Assembly (NCBI GenBank): GCA_016748015.1
Contig: JAAOMT010000675.1
Coordinates: forward strand, 818,314-882,313
Reading direction: 5' to 3'
Source of the DNA: Geosiphon pyriformis
Lineage: Eukaryota > Glomeromycota > Glomeromycetes > Archaeosporales > Geosiphonaceae
Length of the DNA: 64,000 bases
The notes under the pieces are model-generated. The model was not told the DNA's origin and did no database searches. It worked only from the letters and a program-made list of their open reading frames with translations. Below, piece by piece: positions 1 to 10,804 of this stretch. Within the stretch, counting starts at the first letter, position 1, and each line of letters begins with the position of its first letter. The translations under genes and the position numbers were made by a program.

Positions 1-1410
1 AAAAATACGTAATTTGTGAACTATTTAATTTAATATATAATATTAAATAATATATAGACTTTATTTATTAAAAGGTTTAAATTAGATATAAATTATGTAT
101 TTTTTTTATATAATTAATTATTTAAATTAGTTAAAACACAAACTAAACTAAATTAAAAGGAATCAGAAATAAATTTAATTTAAATTTTAAGTATTAAAAA
201 CAAATTGTCTTAAAAACAATCTAGTTTTTTTAATACTATATTTAATATTAAAATTATTTATTTATTATTATACTACTAAATGTTTAATAATTAATTTACT
301 TAGAAAAAATGCTTTAAAAATACTTAATTTATTTTTATCTATATTATTAAATTTTATTTTAGCTTTAAAATTAACAAAGTCTATAAATTAATCAATTAAA
401 TAATCAATAAAACTTTTAATAATACACTTTATAATAACCAAATTTTTTTCTATTTTAAAATTTTTGTGTATATTTTTAGTCAAAAAAAAGTAATTAAAGT
501 AATTAAAAAATTGATTAGTTTAATAATAAACTTAATCAATACAACCAAATCAAAAATTTGAAATTCCAAAAAATTCAATTTAAAATTAAACACAGAATTA
601 ACAATAAAAATACAATAATAATAAAAGTTAAAAAAATAAAAACTTTAATATAAAACTTTATATTAATAAAAAATAAGTTAAAAGTCTTGAAATTATTAGT
701 AAACTTAAATAAAAATATCTTATAATTCATAATTAAGTAATTTAAATTTTAAAACTTGTAATAATAATAATATTTAAAAGTTTTTTATTAAATACAACAT
801 TTATATAAAATATTAATTTTTAAAATAATAAGATTTAAAATTTCTAAAAACTCAAAAATAATAATAACAAAATATTAATAATAATAAAAATTAAGAAAAT
901 AAAAAATAAAACAAATATGATTATTAACTTAAAAAATCAAATTACTAATTTTAAAAACAATATAATTAAAAAAAAATCGATTAATTCAGTCTTAAAAGTG
1001 TTTTTAAAATAATATTTTTTTTTTAGTTAAACAAAAAAAATTTAATACTGTTTTTTTATTAGTAAAAACTAGCAAATAAGAACAATAACAGTAAAAAAAT
1101 TCTTAAAATAAATAATAATATATTATTACAATTAGCAAACTTTAATTTAATTAAAATAATAACAACAAAAATACCAAAAGTATTTTTAATATTATTAAAA
1201 AATATACCAAATATAAAGTACAACAAAAATAGAAAAAAAACTATTACAAAAGATTTTGTAAATTTAAGAATAATTAAAAACAAAAAATTATCAAGTTAAA
1301 AAAACTTCTCTTTTACTTCCAAAAATTCTCAAAAAGCGTATTTCCTAAAAAAGAAGTTTTCTATTTTTTCTTGTTAGTTTTTTTAACATTTCTTTAAATA
1401 ATAACCCTTT
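1..1410. other. AT-rich region without recognisable gene
   Basis: Very AT-rich sequence with homopolymer A/T runs. The only ORF-length stretch (minus strand, 1059-1283) encodes an I/L/F-rich string typical of chance ORFs in AT DNA. Parts of about 480-800 look like the stretch at about 44490-44830 (similar order of short words such as a run ending in gttttttattaaat), so both may be remains of one heavily mutated repeat. I see no gene here. Confidence 0.6.
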
Positions 1411-1415
1411 CATCG

Positions 1416-3263
1416 TGAATTTAAAGGCTGCTTCAGGTGGTAATATGTCAAAAAAGAAAGCACTCAAAGATGCTTTTTATGGTCCTGTTGATGGTTCTTG
1501 GGAATATTAAACACTTTAGTGATAAGAAAGATATCTCTTTGAGTAAATTTGGGCCTGGTAATAGTGTGTATTCTAATGTAAATAGTCTGTCTGGTGATGA
1601 TGAAGATATTAGCATGGCTGATGTAAATAGTGGATTTCTTTTGGGTTTGGCTGCAACCACTTTCAAGGCAAAACATATTAATACTGGTACAGTATTTGGC
1701 TCTCCACTTGGCTCTCCTGATTTTATTATAGATAATGATAAAATTGCACTTCTTCCTTACTTGTCTATTTCTTTGGAAAAAAAGTGAATTGATCCAAAAA
1801 TCATCAAAACCCCAGTGGAAGTGTTGGTTAAAAAGTCTTTTGTTTTGGATATTAATCTTTCAGCAGTAGATGGTAAATCTGCCACAGCAAAAACCCAACT
1901 CATCAGAAAAATCTTTTCAACTATTAATGGTTTTGGGGGGGCCACTACCCCCTTAAAATTTGAAGGAATTATCTGATCAACATTTACTTCAGAAAAAAGC
2001 ATGGAAATGGCCACATCATTGGCCAAAGAAAAAGGGATCAATGTAAACAGCAATTTTAAGAAACAAAAAATAAGGTCAGATCAGGCTGTAGTGATTAAAG
2101 AAATTTCCATGAACACACCTAAAGATATGATCATTGCTGCAGTATCCAAATTTGGAGAAATTAAGTTGATCAAAATTCAATTGATTGGAATGTAACAAAA
2201 AGCTGTAGTAAAATTTGCTGAATTAGACCAAGCTAATTTGTTAGCCTCTAAATGGTCATTCTTGATTGGTAAGAACTCTGTACATATAGCCAAAGCAATA
2301 AAAAATTGTGAATCTTGGGTGTCAAGAGATTGGTTTAGAGCATTTTTGTTTACTTTGCTGGTGGGAATGACAGCACATAATCTTGGAACTCTTCTAGAAA
2401 GAGCTGGTGGGAAAACTTGTGTCATAAACAGATCTATGAAAATTGGTAATAGGATTTACTGTGCTGTAGTTGGTTTTGAATTTGATGATAATCTGGAATC
2501 TGTCTTTTACACAAAGCCAATTCTTGGTAGTATTAAACTTTCTTGGATAAAGATGGATCTGGTTTGGTGTAAGAAATACAGGAAGTCTGGTCATTCTGCT
2601 TTGGAATGTGATGCATCTGTTGTGTCTCCCTTTAAGCCTTCAAGAACATTTAAAAGGGTTGTGTTTAATGAATGTTGTCTTCAATTGGCTAAGTTGTATG
2701 AGAAAAAAAGTGTTCCAATATCTTGCTCTGCTGTTTTTGGTGGTAAATTTTGGGCCCAGGTGGTCTCATTTGCTGGTTCTTCTGATAGTCTTCACTTTGC
2801 TTCTGGTTCTGGTTTCCCTTTTTCTAACACCTCAGGTTTGAATGATGATTTCTCTCCTGTCTTGGTTAACAATTCATCTTTGGATACTTGTTTGATCTCT
2901 TTGGAGTGATTTTTAGAGCTGCTAACTGACCAAGTTTCTGGCATTGTGCACAAACTTAGCAACATGAATTTGGTGCCGCAAGCTTCAACTCTCCCTCCTA
3001 AAGTCTCAGCTATTTTAATTACCACCAAAGAAGATTTGGTTTTGGATACAGTTATGGATGATTCTGAATTGGTACTTTCACCCTTTTCTTCTGCTTCTCC
3101 TAGTGTCTCAACATTGGGTCTGAGTAGTTCAAAAGTTTTGACAATCAAAGTTGGCAGTTTGGAATCTAAGTTGGTGGCTTTTAAGGCTTCTGTTAGTTTG
3201 GTTTTGGCAAAGTTAAATTATTTGGGTGCTGATTCGGGTTTCTTGTTATTCTCTTCATCTTAA
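1416..3263 (+). pseudogene. LINE ORF1, nucleic-acid-binding protein, broken
   Basis: A single frame from about 1500 to 3263 is interrupted by four stops, near 1785, 1975, 2193 and 2907. Each can be explained by G-to-A or C-to-T changes in Trp or Arg codons. Near the start the frame slips: the peptide beginning at the ATG at 1445 is out of frame with the rest, so a small indel lies near 1500. Around 2560-2615 is a degenerate CCHC knuckle (C-K-K-Y-R-K-S-G-H-S-A-L-E-C) in which the second Cys is Tyr, a TGT-to-TAT type change. In LINEs ORF1 binds the element RNA. The stop codon overlaps the ORF2 start in TAATG at 3261-3265. Confidence 0.75.
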
Positions 3264-3629
3264 TGAGTGGTTTGATCTGGAAGATAGCTACATGTAATGT
3301 TCAGGGCATTAATGTTCCTGCCAAGCAGGCCAATGTTATTTGTTGGCATAAGAATATGAGCAACTTGATTTCGATCTTTACTAAGACTAAATTAAAGAAT
3401 AAAGTCCATCTGTGGATTGCTAGAAAATTTGAAGGTGTCCGTGTATTCACTTCTGGTTTGAATTCTGGGTATTTGGGTGCTAGTATTGTGGTCATCATAA
3501 ACTCTTCTTTGGTGAAACATGTGTGCAAGATTTTTAAAATGCCTGGTCAGCTTTTTTTCATTAAATTGCTTTTCAAAAATAAACTTTCTGTGTCTGTTTT
3601 GGAACTGTATGCTGGTGCTTTATCTGCAG
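3263..3629 (+). pseudogene. LINE ORF2, part 1: start of the APE-like endonuclease
   Basis: The ATG at 3263 overlaps the ORF1 stop. The peptide has the usual N-terminal APE pattern: I-A-T-C-N-V-Q-G near residues 8-15, then a T-K-T-K-L-K segment where active relatives have T-E-T-K, so the metal-binding Glu is now Lys (G-to-A). The piece ends at the insertion of element A, with the first base of a codon at 3629. The reading frame resumes with the two missing bases at 21558. Confidence 0.75.
3626..3629 (+). repeat. Target site duplication of element A, left copy (GCAG)
   Basis: GCAG directly precedes the TGTTAC start of the 5' LTR and recurs at 21554-21557 directly after the GTAACA end of the 3' LTR. 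Removing the element and one copy restores LINE ORF2. Confidence 0.8.
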
Positions 3630-3706
3630 TGTTACTCATAGAATATAGGAAGTATATTATTATTAGCAAGTAGATATTAGCCAATCAGAAGTAGATGTAG
3701 AAAATG

Positions 3707-3868
3707 TGAAATTTCAGAATTTCTCTCAGAAAAATTGCAGGATTCCAGGAATTTCAGAATTCTCTGGTGAGAAATTGCAGGATTCCAGAATTCCAGGATT
3801 TCTTTTATCAGGAATTGCAGGATTCCAGGAATTTCAGGATTCCTGTTGCAAGGAATTGAAGAATAGAG
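3707..3868 (+). repeat. Palindrome-rich short repeats in U3 of the A LTR
   Basis: Four to five degenerate copies of a roughly 35-42 bp unit built on GGAATTGCAGGATTCC and AATTTCAG, rich in GAATTC-like palindromes. The same array occurs in the 3' LTR (about 20755-20905) and, inverted, in the D LTR (about 48545-48705). Its place just upstream of a TATA-like box fits an enhancer-like role, which is an inference. Confidence 0.6.
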
Positions 3869-3882
3869 GAATCTCAAATATG

Positions 3883-3891
3883 TATATATAG
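3883..3891 (+). promoter_or_regulatory. TATA-like box in the A LTR
   Basis: TATATATAG lies downstream of the palindromic repeats and about 65 bp upstream of an AATAAA at 3958-3963. This is the order expected for the U3/R promoter and poly(A) signal of an LTR. The 3' LTR keeps both (TATATATATA near 20927, AATAAA near 21004). Confidence 0.5.
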
Positions 3892-3957
3892 CAGTAGTAT
3901 TAGAAGCAGAAAGGAGAAGCAACACCAAGAATCCTTAGCTTAGTTACCACAATCCTC

Positions 3958-3963
3958 AATAAA
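3958..3963 (+). promoter_or_regulatory. AATAAA polyadenylation signal in the A LTR
   Basis: AATAAA in the context CTCAATAAATAATTA, conserved in the 3' LTR copy. It would serve 3'-end formation of the element RNA. Confidence 0.45.
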
Positions 3964-4542
3964 TAATTATTCATTATATCAAATTCATTCTTTACTATCA
4001 ACACTTCATGTTGATATTAACTGACACTTAACCATACTGGAACAATTGTTCTTAATCACAGCTATTAATGAGATACTAACTTGCAAATTGCCTTGGCTTA
4101 TTTCTTATTTTCTCTTTTATTTTTTCTTTATTTTCTTTGTTGTCTACTAACTTGATTAAAGAATTTACTTCTGAAAGACTTATAAAAGAATAAAACTTAC
4201 TTAAACAATACTTATTCTTGGAAAACTTACAGAAAAATAAACTTGCTTAAACAATACTTACTCTTGGAGGACTTATGAAGGAACTGATGTCAGGAAACAG
4301 CACTGATATATACTTACAAAGGATATCATACCAGGAGAATCATCAACCATTAAGCTGAGCAAAGCAATTGACGAGACTACGGTTTCAGGAAACTACTGAT
4401 AAACTGTTACCATTGAATCTCTGTTTATTATACAAAGAACTCAATTGGAAAACCTTCAGATTATCATTGTCACCCATCACTTTGAGCACCAAGTTATGGA
4501 TTTGTTATTCACTCAACACCCCAAAGAATCATCTGTAACATT

Positions 4543-4560
4543 TGGTGTTTCCTGTGAGGT
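4543..4560 (+). promoter_or_regulatory. Primer-binding site of element A
   Basis: TGGTGTTTCCTGTGAGGT starts two bases after the LTR end. A PBS beginning TGG matches the universal CCA 3' end of a tRNA. C and E have TGG at the same spacing, with different following bases. I cannot name the tRNA. Confidence 0.6.
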
Positions 4561-4601
4561 ATAATCCTACAGAGAACCAGCATTAACAACACCATTCAAA
4601 T

Positions 4602-6910
4602 GTGGCAGAATCAGAAATTATAGGAGCCAATCACTTAGGATTCACAAAATTCTTGTTTCAACAATACAGCCAACAATTAGGATTAAACAGTAATCACTAC
4701 CCAGCCGAATCAGTCTTCAACTATTATGTCAATGATAAAATCACAGACTGTTTAGGAGGAACCATTAATATTGAGTTAGCAAGAGAAAATTTTTATACAG
4801 AATTATTTCAACACACCAGCTTACCAAGAAATCACAGTTTTGTCCCAATTATCAGGGAAATTAATCAAACCATTAAAAAATACACACAACAACAATTTCT
4901 CATTACCTACACAGACAAAAGTAAAAGAAGAATACAAACATCAGCAGCAACACCAAAAGGAATACAGTTACCTAGTTGGAAGAAACACAGAGTAGAATCA
5001 CCAACTGCTCCATTATATCACTACACATCTGGAAGTGCCATCAACATTTCATCAGCAGAGGCATCCACATTAAACATGACATTAACATTTAGAAGATTTC
5101 AGTTCCAAAGCAAACAACAGAAAGAAGACTTACTAGGACCATACGACACATATTTTGAAGGATTTAAATCACGATTCCCAATGCTATTAGAAATTTGATT
5201 ACCAATACCCCAACCAAATTTCGGAGCCACTACTCCATGGGAATTATTAGAGAAAAAAAAAGAAAGAAGTAAAGATCAAGGATTCACTTACCAAAACCCG
5301 ATCTCAGAAAACTCGAAATTCGGAACCTCAAACATTCAAACTCCACAAAATCCAAACATAGAAGATCTGGAAATTGAAACTCTAAATATTAGAACTCAGC
5401 AAAATCAAAACAATCAGAACTCCGATTTAATTAATCAGCCAAACATACCTCCAAATATTGTCATCAATCACCCACCAATTGATCTGATAGTCGAACCCAT
5501 TCAGCAGCCATCTCAACAACCAAATCTGCAAATCTAACAGCCACAAGAACCACCTTAGCAACCACCACTACAACAACAACTACTACAGCAGCCACAACAA
5601 CAATTAAACATAAACCAAATGGCCTATGCACCCATTGCCAAGTTAGAAAACTTTACCAGCGAAGAAGATGATGCTCAAGCATGGATTAATAACATCTCCA
5701 AGACCATCATAGCAAACAATTGGAATAATGCCAGAGCCTTACAGGCAATCCCATATTTTCTCAAAGAAACCGCCAATTCTTGGTACCAGAGTTTAGCCAC
5801 CAGACCATAAACATTCTTACAATTCAAAACTGTCTTTCTGGGATATTTTAGCAACAATAACAGTATTAATTGTTTAACCAATACTTTCACTACAATCAAA
5901 CAGAATAATATTGAAGCAGTCACAACATATCTAAGACGCTTTCATAAAATCCTATGCCAAATTCAAGTCATCAATGCCATGTATTTTACAGAACCCCAGA
6001 TCTTCAACCAGTTTATTTGTGGCCTGCGCAGTAGCATTTTGCAACACATATGCCCATTACATCCAGCCAACCTTCAAGCCACAGTCACACACACTAGAGA
6101 TTTCGAATTAGCTGAGCTAGAAGCCAACCATGCTCAAGCTGTAAATTTAGTAATAAATAGATCATCTAATTTGGATTCCAAATTAAAGCAAATCAGTGAT
6201 ACCATCAATCAGAAAATAGAGGGATACTTAGCTAATAATAGCATGATTTATCAATCTTCTCAACGGTGTAATAATCAGGGAAACGCGAATTATTTCCAAA
6301 ATCAGTCATGTCCAACATTGTCATCCAATTGGCAGTGGCAGCCAGAGATGCGTGTCTGCCATAACTGTGATAAACAAAGCCACATAAGAGCCAACTGCAA
6401 TGTTTATAACTGACAATCGAAAAATCAACATTGAAACCCCAATCACCAATTCCAAACTCCAAATTAATATCAAAATCAAGAGCAAAATCAAAACACTTAT
6501 CTGCCAATGATGCAGCAGCCAATTTATCAAGCATCAGTATATCAAATCCCAGTTTATTAACCGCAGCCACCAGCAATATATTAACCACAGCCATTCGTAA
6601 TATATCAACCACAGCCACAAGTAATTTATCAACCTCAAACCATTCAAACACTGCTCCAAAACTTACTTCAACACGGAACCCAAAGACTGAAAATGACACA
6701 ACAAAACTGGAAATTGGCAATGGTTGTCCACCAACTGATTCCCAGTTTCTTCAACTCACTATTAGAATTGCATTTTTGGAATTCGGATACTGGTGCCATC
6801 CAAAACTCGAATTCTCAGAACTATTTAAGTCTCCTGGTTACCTCAGAAGATGCCACACCCAGCAACCCAGAAACCAACCCAATCTAAAAACTTACCAGCA
6901 ACATACCACC
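4602..6910 (+). pseudogene. Element A gag (capsid and nucleocapsid), broken
   Basis: The frame opens with GTG-GCA at 4602. No in-frame ATG precedes it after the LTR, and the same GTG-GCA start is seen in C and E. A Retrotrans_gag-like core lies at about 5619-6200 (includes the L-K-E-T-A-N-S-W-Y-Q pattern). The intact CCHC knuckle near 6355-6396 reads C-H-N-C-D-K-Q-S-H-I-R-A-N-C. A Q/P/Y-rich linker with repeated IYQPQ-like words runs to the protease. Stops at 5196, 5808, 6411 and others fit CAA/CAG/CGA/TGG mutated by C-to-T or G-to-A. There is no frame change between gag and protease. Confidence 0.8.
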
Positions 6911-6914
6911 AGCA

Positions 6915-7470
6915 ATGGTCACTGAAAACAAAACATTAGCAGCCATCTTCTTGTTTGAGTTTGAGAAAACCACCCCAGTCTCATTATTCAGTGGAGCCGC
7001 TCTTGAAGAAAAACCCATTACAACAATGTATACTGATGCCAAAATAGATGGCCACTCCATCAAATTAATCCTAAACAGTGGTTTAGTAGGCAGCATTATT
7101 ACGCAATAACTCATGGATCAATTAGGTTGCCGAGTTGATCATGCTGCTAGTGCTTGTATAATTATTGCTAATGAAGTGATCAAAACTCCAATCAGCAAAA
7201 TTGATGATTTTCCATTCGAAATCAATGGCATTATAATACCCATTAAAGTCTTGGTAATAAAAGCCACACAATACCAGGCTTTCATGAGCAATGATTGGTT
7301 GTTGAAAACTCATGCTACCTTTGATTGGACCACCCAAGAACTACAATTAATCTTTGGTGGTTAGCATACTCGAACACTGGCCACTTGTGGCCACTTTAAG
7401 CTAAGTAATGCCCAACCACTCATAGAGTTTGAAGAAGAAACAAGGAAACCTATCTGAGAAGCCTACCAAG
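6915..7470 (+). pseudogene. Element A aspartic protease, broken
   Basis: The retropepsin-like domain has a catalytic-site motif L-I-L-N-S-G near 7066-7083, where the family has D-S-G/D-T-G; Asp is now Asn (G-to-A), so activity is lost. Downstream conserved features are I-I-T-Q, D-Q-L-G, a flap-like region, and N-D-W-L followed by the D-W-T-T-Q-E-L segment near 7290-7340. Stops lie at 7108 and 7363. It sits in the same frame as gag and the following Cys-rich module and would have processed the polyprotein. Confidence 0.75.
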
Positions 7471-7472
7471 TC

Positions 7473-8640
7473 TTGTGGGCCAACCAAGACCATAACGAGT
7501 TGCCACTAGTACCTTCTTGGAATGACAACGTCAAAGGAAAGCAAAAAGAAACAAAACTTATTTGGATCTCTGACCAAGCTTGGGAAACAAAAAATGACTA
7601 CAATAAACTAGCCGATTGGAAATGGAAAGAGGAAGATAATGGAAAGGAAAAAGGGAAAGAAACCATACTGGAAGAGACCACCAGCACCAGTAAAAGAACC
7701 AGTGGCTGGACCAGTTCATACTCAGTCCATGAGCCACTACCACAACTGCCATATATTCCACTCAAATGCAAAGACTGTGAAAAGAAACTTTCTTCCATAG
7801 GAGCATGGATCGCGCCAGACGAAGACCACTGGACATGAATCTATTACTATTGTAAGCCATGTTATAAAAAATGCTATGGCTACCCAATAAAACAGGGCAA
7901 ATGGAACAATGAACCATGTCTTGCTTGTGGTGAACAACTGTTCAACGAAGGAATGTGGAATGACATTCCTGGTTAAGGAGGAACATGTGATGCTTCGTGC
8001 CAATACATAATCCTTATTAGTAACTGAGTGAGTCGTGGTACCCCAATTATAGCAGCATGGCACCAAGCACTCGATTATTTAGATGGTTACCTCCATGACA
8101 AAAAAGAAATCTGGCAAATGACCAATGCCAAAGTAGAAGATGCTACACCCAATAAAATACTGGAAATTAAGAACAATCCCCCAGAACTGGTCGATATCAT
8201 TTATATTCCTAATCCAGATGCTTTTATAGACAAAAAAACAGGTCCAAAAGACTTCCACAAATACTACCAAAATTTGGTACCTACAAGAGAAGAGCAGAAG
8301 CAGTGTTTAGAACAACTAAACACCCAATTATGTGACCACTGTTTGATTCCTTATAACTTCCAATATTGTAATAAATGTGACCTCATTTACAATCCACTAC
8401 CACACATGATCTACATGATTCCAGAGGAAATTGAACCAATTAGTAGCTGCACATCCGAATTGGAATCACCATTCAATTTCAATTCAAACTCTGACAATGA
8501 TGACAATAAAAACACTGGTTCCAGCTCCGTTCAAATTGGCGATAACAACAACAACAATTCCAACTCAAATTCAAACTCTGATCCAAAATATGAACACTAT
8601 ATTGCACTGCCAGACTTTTCCAAAAAACAAGAGTTAAAAT
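7473..8640 (+). pseudogene. Element A cysteine-rich module between protease and dUTPase
   Basis: A charged K/E-rich linker (7473-7720) is followed by paired cysteines: CKDC (about 7770), CKPC (about 7850), CLAC (about 7920), CDASC (about 7988), LCDHC (about 8330) and YCNKC (about 8366). The same order is present in C, D and E even though the sequences between differ, so the cysteines are probably zinc ligands in a structured module. A Ser/Asn-rich low-complexity tail (8440-8600) leads to dUTPase. I do not recognise the domain. Stops interrupt it at about 7836, 7974 and 8025. Confidence 0.65.
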
Positions 8641-8642
8641 AA

Positions 8643-9200
8643 TATAGTGACAATAATGAAGGTATTATGCCAGAACATGCATATAATACTGATGCCAGAT
8701 TTGATTTGAGATATTCAGGAAAAGATGCCATCAAATTGGAACCACATTTGTGCACTTGTATTGATCTGAAAGTAGCATTAGAAATCCCAGAAACAACAAT
8801 GATTCAACTAGCATCTAAGAGTAGTTTAGCAAAAAGAGGAATTAATATAAGAGAAGAAATAATTGACGCAGAATATATAAGAAATATCATTGCTATGCTA
8901 CAAAATGACTCTGAAAAGGCCTATATCATAGAGCCAAACGAAAAAATAGCACAGGCAATATTCCTGCCTCTGGTGAAAATAGCACAGTTAGTATTAGTGG
9001 AAAATAAGGAGGAATTAGGGATAACAGCAAGAGGAATACAGGGATTTGGATCAATGGGTAGAATAAATGTATCAGTCAATATGGCAAAAGAAAAAATTGT
9101 TGACCAAAGAGAAATTATCTCAATGGGTCAAGCAATTTTTATTTCACCATATGGCCAGTACATAGTAGGAATAAAATGGGAAGTAAAAGAACAGAATTAG
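8643..9200 (+). pseudogene. Element A dUTPase domain, active site damaged
   Basis: A trimeric-type dUTPase fold, recognised by motif order: D-A-R-F-D-L-R (motif 1, normally D-A-G-x-D-L), S-K-S-S-L-A (2), I-D-A-E-Y (3, normally I-D-A-G-Y), I-A-Q-A-I-F (4) and G-F-G-S-M-G (5). dUTPases hydrolyse dUTP to dUMP and PPi and keep uracil out of DNA. Two motif glycines are changed (G to R and G to E, both G-to-A), so this copy is probably inactive. It lies between the Cys-rich module and RT in the same frame. Confidence 0.85.
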
Positions 9201-10804
9201 ATTTTTGAAGCAGAACCAATTCTTTGTGAATCAGGAGAGATTGAATTTATCAATTTTCATATACCAGCCAAAGATTACAACCACATCAAAATTCCCATCT
9301 ATAATAACATAAAAAATATTATAGTAATACCAGCCAGAACCACCATTGGATACTTAAGTACTGAAATAGAAGATCAACCACCAAGCACTATTCTGGACTT
9401 TCTACAGCTTTGTGAATATGTCAATATCACATCACAAACAATATATGGACAAAGCAAATGTTATTTGCTTCAACCAGAGCAATTAGAACAAATGAACATG
9501 AGAAACTTAGACCCACTCTAATGTATGCAGCTTAAGATGTTGCTCAACAATTTCAATAACATTTTTGCCAGTAAAAATGAGTTTGGCCGAACTAACATCA
9601 TCCAGCATCAAATCAAAACTGGAAATGCAATGCCAATTAAACAAAGAGCATACAGAGTATCACCAGCTAGCCATGAGATCATTTGTCAAGAGATAAACCA
9701 AATGCTTAACAACAGGCTAATTCAACCATCAATGAGTCCATAGTCATTACCAGTAATACTCGTCTGGAAAAAGAATAGAAAAATCCAATTTTGTGTGAAC
9801 TACAAGAAACTCAATGGTGTAACTTGTGGAGACAGCTATCCAACCCCAAAAATACAAGAATTGTTCGATGCTTTCGGCGGAAACAAATGGTTCTCAACAT
9901 TAGACTTAGACAGTGGTTATTGGCAAGTAGCCATGAATTCAGCCAACAAGGAGAAAACAGCATTTACCACTAAAGAAGAGAATTTCAAATTTGAAGTAAT
10001 GCCCTTTGGCTTAACCAACACTCCAACCATTTTCCAATGACTAATAGAAATCGTTTATACTGGCTTATTGTGGAAATCAGTAGTTGTATACTTGGATAAC
10101 ACCAATGTATTCTCAAAAACATTTGATGATCATCTTCATCATCTTCAACAAGTGTTCGAAAGACTAAGAAGAACAGGACTAAAATTAAATGCAACAAAGT
10201 GTTTCTTTGGCAAGACAGAACTAAAATTCTTAGAACACATAGTCAGCAAAAATGACATCAAAATGGATTCAGAGAAAATAGAGATAGTAAAGAACTTTCC
10301 AGTACCAACTAATGTGACTGAATTAAAATCATTTTTGGGATTTACAAGCTATTATCAATGCTTTATAAAGAACTTTTCAAAGATAGCTCAACCACTCAAT
10401 AATCTGCAAACCAAGAATACAAAATATGAATGGACAGAAAGTTAACAAGAAGCTTTTGATATTCTGAAAAAAAAGCTTATTCAAGCTCTAGTACTGATCT
10501 ATTCAGATTACAACAAACCATTCATTATTACCACCGATGCATCAGGCCAAGCATTGGGAGCAGAGAACATCCAGTAGCATATGCCAGCCAAGGTCTAACA
10601 CCAGCCGAAAAAAACTATGGAACACCAGAACTAGAACATTTAACAATCTATTGGGCAGTCATAAAGTGGAACAAATACTTGAGCCAAAAGTTTGATATAT
10701 ACACGGATCATAAAGGGTTAACATTACTTTAAAAGCAAGAATTTGATAACGGCTGCCAATTCAGATAGAAAATAATACTCTTACGATATACTTATACTAT
10801 ATAC
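9201..10804 (+). pseudogene. Element A reverse transcriptase and first part of RNase H, broken
   Basis: After a linker (9201-9520), the RT has I-Q-P-S-M-S-P, then F-S-T-L-D-L-D-S-G-Y-W-Q-V (about 9893-9930), V-M-P-F-G-L-T-N (about 9996) and the catalytic box Y-L-D-N-T-N (10089-10106). The box should be Y-x-D-D; the second Asp codon at 10098-10100 is AAC. RNase H follows: I-T-T-D-A-S-G near 10530, then an out-of-frame deletion near 10562 relative to element D. Stops at 9741, 10038 and 10443 fit TGG-to-TAG, CGA-to-TGA and CAA-to-TAA. Element B interrupts it at 10805; the RNase H tail continues at 18476. Confidence 0.85.
10801..10804 (+). repeat. Target site duplication of element B, left copy (ATAC)
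   Basis: ATAC precedes TGTTAT and is repeated at 18472-18475 after ATAACA. Removing B with one copy re-creates the Y-x-x-G-K-x-N-x-N-A segment at the end of the A RNase H. Confidence 0.75.

Larger units (their letters stand above)
3630..4540 (+). repeat. 5' LTR of element A
   Basis: Begins TGTTACTCATA and ends ATCTGTAACA, giving the terminal inverted repeat TGTTAC/GTAACA. It matches 20675-21553 along its whole length. The 32-bp size difference mostly comes from an extra partial repeat near 4190-4280 of this copy (two versions of a cttactTAAACAATACTTA block). Differences between the copies are overwhelmingly transitions, with about two transversions seen by eye. Confidence 0.9.

Noticed and set aside
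1059-1283. 74-codon minus-strand ORF, hydrophobic
   Set aside because: Ile/Phe/Leu-only composition in very AT-rich DNA is expected by chance; no domain or conserved start context.
3301-3528. Minus-strand ORF inside the LINE endonuclease
   Set aside because: It is a shadow of the plus-strand ORF2, whose motifs are recognisable.
6232-6720. 162-codon minus-strand ORF opposite gag of A
   Set aside because: Antisense of the Q/N-rich gag region gives V/L-rich strings without stops; the plus strand carries the knuckle motif.
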